Source of the DNA: BMS3ABIN04 sp965554225
GTDB taxonomy: Bacteria; Bacteroidota; Ignavibacteria; Ignavibacteriales; Melioribacteraceae
Direction: 5' to 3'
Length of the DNA: 53,319 nucleotides
NCBI GenBank assembly: GCA_965554225.1
Contig: CBEVZC010000004.1
Span: 1-53,319, forward strand
This document shows positions 52,864-53,319 of the stretch, in pieces. The stretch's first letter is position 1. Each line of letters opens with the position of its first letter. A program made the translations under genes and the position numbers. The notes under the pieces are model-generated. The model was not told the origin of the DNA and searched no databases. It worked only from the letters and a program-made list of their open reading frames with translations.

Positions 52864-53193
52864 ATGAAATTCTATAAAAAAGGTGATGTTTTAACGTACG
52901 AAGGAAATGAGGCAAAAGAGATTTTCATTTTGGAAAACGGCAAACTCGGTATTTTTAAAAAAGATAAATTAATAGCCGAAATAGAGACAAAAGGCTCTAT
53001 TGTTGGTGAGCTGGCAATGATTCTGCAGGACACACGGAGCGCTTCCGTTATTGCTTTGGAAGATTCTGCTGTTTATGAAATAAAAGTTCCTCTTGAAGTA
53101 CTAGTTGAAAAATACCCCGATGTTACCGTTGATATCCTAAAAAGTTTAGCTAAACGCCTCGTAGATACAACAGATAAATTAGCATTAAAATAA
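52864..53193 (+). CDS. Stand-alone cyclic-nucleotide-binding domain protein
   Basis: A 109-residue protein consisting of a single CNB (cNMP-binding) domain: FYKKGDVLTYEGNEAKEIFI and NGKLGIF form the beta roll, and the phosphate-binding cassette is VGELAMILQDTRSASV with Glu49 and Arg58, the residues that contact the nucleotide. No DNA-binding helix-turn-helix follows, only the hinge helix DILKSLAKRLVDTTDK. It could act as a cAMP or c-di-nucleotide sensor that controls a partner protein, or have lost nucleotide binding. A good Shine-Dalgarno GGAGG (52855-52859) precedes ATG. It is the last gene in the window; 126 bp follow with nothing recognised. Confidence 0.85.
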   Translation: MKFYKKGDVLTYEGNEAKEIFILENGKLGIFKKDKLIAEIETKGSIVGELAMILQDTRSASVIALEDSAVYEIKVPLEVLVEKYPDVTVDILKSLAKRLVDTTDKLALK

Positions 53194-53319
53194 ACAAGTT
53201 GGCATTTTATTTTTGCTCTAAATTACAGCTTTTGTTTTAAGTAATATATTTTTTTACCCGTTCCATTTGTAAGACAAACATGCCATGTTGTCAATTTGCT
53301 ATTATTACATATTCAATTC

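Noticed and set aside
1..53319. CRISPR arrays, insertion sequences, prophage genes, integrases
   Set aside because: I found no regularly spaced repeats, transposase-like frames or phage structural genes in any part.

Overview
The window is AT-rich bacterial chromosome and most resembles the Ignavibacteria/Bacteroidota lineage. Three things point there. Two secreted proteins end in type IX secretion (Por) sorting domains of the QNYPNPFNP...YDMLG...SGxYxY class. The single tRNA gene has a Bacteroidota-style promoter (TTTG, spacer, TAnnTTTG). Several small hypothetical proteins look like ones I associate with this lineage. There is no phage, insertion sequence, CRISPR array or plasmid backbone.

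Layout. 0-3.6 kb: decayed gene ends, an EF-hand-like lipoprotein, an MFS transporter, and the 3' end of a dead class A beta-lactamase. 3.6-9.6 kb: gltBD, an intact glutamate synthase. 9.75-11.3 kb: two more dead genes, a metallo-beta-lactamase-fold hydrolase stopped by one in-frame TGA and the C-terminal half of an M16 peptidase. 11.4-15.9 kb: a mono-haem cytochrome c lipoprotein, a PD-(D/E)XK-like protein, a TPR-like protein and a patatin/Omp85 outer-membrane phospholipase. 16.0-18.8 kb: the rpmH-rnpA-yidD-yidC operon with a terminator and no dnaA. 18.8-23.5 kb: T9SS cargo, including an HExxH protease, behind a 77-bp tandem duplication. 23.6-41.0 kb: a 14-gene surface-polysaccharide locus, all on the minus strand. 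41.1-47.3 kb: a BtuF-like lipoprotein, a DUF456 protein, tRNA-Lys(CTT), a Cys-rich mini-protein, an M14 carboxypeptidase and a CBM9/DOMON-like lipoprotein. 47.6-53.3 kb: small PH-like and membrane proteins, a scar made of OmpA and beta-barrel fragments, a CopD-like protein, a NagB-PIG-L fusion and a cyclic-nucleotide-binding domain protein.

How the genes work together. The polysaccharide locus has enzymes for activated sugars (WbpB/WbpD/WbpI-like steps towards a UDP-2,3-diacetamido uronic acid), five glycosyltransferases, a methyltransferase, a fused alcohol dehydrogenase/Gfo-Idh oxidoreductase, an (alpha/alpha)-toroid protein and a Wzx-type flippase. It appears to be two transcription units. 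The second starts with a winged-helix protein fused to a degenerate nucleotidyltransferase domain, and a perfect 19-bp palindrome lies 2 bp upstream of its ATG. That arrangement is the best candidate here for an under-described regulatory system. The yidC operon, the T9SS cargo, the Omp85-patatin and the lipoproteins are the envelope-building and secreted fraction. At least six pseudogenes or fragments show that this segment is actively losing genes.
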